This document shows, in pieces, positions 5,114 through 5,810 of a stretch of 5,810 bases of DNA. Source of the stretch: Eubacteriales Family XIII. Incertae Sedis bacterium (GTDB lineage Bacteria; Bacillota; Clostridia; Peptostreptococcales; Anaerovoracaceae). The stretch is taken from the NCBI GenBank assembly GCA_031254995.1, contig JAIRTJ010000037.1:1-5810 (forward strand). The letters are read 5' to 3'. The notes beneath the pieces were generated by a model, which had not been told where the DNA came from, did not search any database, and saw nothing but the letters and a program-made list of their open reading frames with translations. Position 1 is the first letter of the stretch; each line of letters begins with the position of its first letter. A program made the position numbers and the translations under genes.

Positions 5114-5810
5114 GCGTTATAGACGTTGCCATAATTCTCTTATACTTTGTCATGCTCATCGCGGTCGGATTCTATGTCGCGAAAAAGCACGTGAAGACCG
5201 GCGAAGACGCGACGATTGCGGGACGTAAATTGGGCGTGTTTCTCGGCGGCATCGGCAAGACCGCAAACAGCGCGGGCGGGTCGAGTTCGGTCGGCGGTAC
5301 GTCTTGGGGTTATCAGTTGGGCATCGCGGGAGCTTGGTACGCGTTTTCCGAAGGCATAACCTACATTCTCTATCTTCCGATCATCAATAGAATATGGACG
5401 ACCCTCTATCGCACGAGGACGTCTTCCGCAGGACAATTCTTCGGCTATCGTTGGGGACCGGTCGCACGGCTCTACGCCGGATTGATCAACGCCGTCTGCT
5501 ATATGGCGTTTGTCGGCGCGCAGATAATCGCGACCGCGACGGTAATCAGAGTTCTTTTGGGTTGGAGCTATATGGCCAGTTTGCTCGTTTCGACGGGCGT
5601 TATCATCGTCTATTGCACGGCGGGCGGACTTCGCGCCATCGTGCTGACGGATGTCATCCAGGTTTCCTTGATTCTCGTCGGTATGATGTTCATCATGCCG
5701 CCCATCGTATTCAAGGAAGCGGGCAATGTGCTCGGCGGCGGCGGTTTCGGCGCCGTGTGGGAGACGCTCAAGAACGGCGAACTCACCTCGTTCATGACGG
5801 ATCTCGGCGC
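5101..5810 (+). CDS. Sodium:solute symporter, SSS family (partial, 3' end off the window)
   Basis: The first 236 codons of an SSS (SLC5-type) symporter, open to the window edge. Helix 1 (VIDVAIILLYFVMLIAVGFY, 6-25) is followed by the family's 'AGR-x-LG' element (40-45) and by a Gly/Ser-rich stretch, TANSAGGSSSVGGTSWGYQL (54-73), which corresponds to the unwound helix at the Na+ and substrate site. The family signature appears as YCTAGGLRAIVLTDVIQ (171-187). Full members usually have 450-600 residues and 13 or so helices; about half is visible. It would import a small organic solute with Na+ across the cytoplasmic membrane. Overlap with the amidohydrolase (13 nt) marks one operon and suggests that it brings in that enzyme's substrate or a related compound. 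The exact solute is unknown. Confidence 0.93.
   Translation, partial: MEGVGVIDVAIILLYFVMLIAVGFYVAKKHVKTGEDATIAGRKLGVFLGGIGKTANSAGGSSSVGGTSWGYQLGIAGAWYAFSEGITYILYLPIINRIWTTLYRTRTSSAGQFFGYRWGPVARLYAGLINAVCYMAFVGAQIIATATVIRVLLGWSYMASLLVSTGVIIVYCTAGGLRAIVLTDVIQVSLILVGMMFIMPPIVFKEAGNVLGGGGFGAVWETLKNGELTSFMTDLG

Overview
The window holds six genes in two divergent groups around a regulatory region at about 3169-3490. Four genes run leftward (minus strand): a GPH-type MFS transporter, a HypB-like GTPase, a NUDIX hydrolase of the CoA-pyrophosphatase type, and an ABC-2-type ATPase cut by the left edge. Two run rightward: a YtcJ-like amidohydrolase and a sodium:solute symporter (SSS) cut by the right edge. 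No RNA gene, insertion sequence, CRISPR array or replication origin was seen. Organism: moderately G+C-rich DNA, strong purine-rich Shine-Dalgarno sequences (e.g. AGGGGAGG), tight gene packing, a HypB metallochaperone GTPase and GPH/SSS transporters fit an anaerobic bacterium, perhaps an uncultured clostridial lineage. That placement is an inference only.

Left part (1-1791, minus strand). hypB (1025-1699) and the NUDIX gene (378-1028) overlap by an ATGA, and the ABC ATPase starts 13 nt after the NUDIX stop, so these three look co-transcribed. The MFS gene lies 92 nt upstream of hypB, and it is unclear whether that gap carries a separate promoter. HypB stands without hypA or other hyp genes in this window.

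Centre and right part. The roughly 320-bp divergent intergenic region is unusually rich in dyad symmetry: a perfect 16-bp palindrome flanked by 8-bp direct repeats, several shorter inverted repeats, and an A-tract next to the amidohydrolase promoter region. It also has a five-codon open frame behind a good Shine-Dalgarno and two copies of a 10-bp motif. That motif recurs once more, in the MFS-hypB gap. The amidohydrolase and the SSS symporter overlap by 13 nt and are surely one operon. The layout suggests an uptake-and-hydrolysis module: one or both transporters import a small solute, and the cytoplasmic amidohydrolase cleaves an amide or related bond. The substrate cannot be told from sequence.

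Nothing here is clearly a new system. The parts most worth a second look are the control region and the shared intergenic motif, followed by the orphan HypB/NUDIX/ABC grouping.
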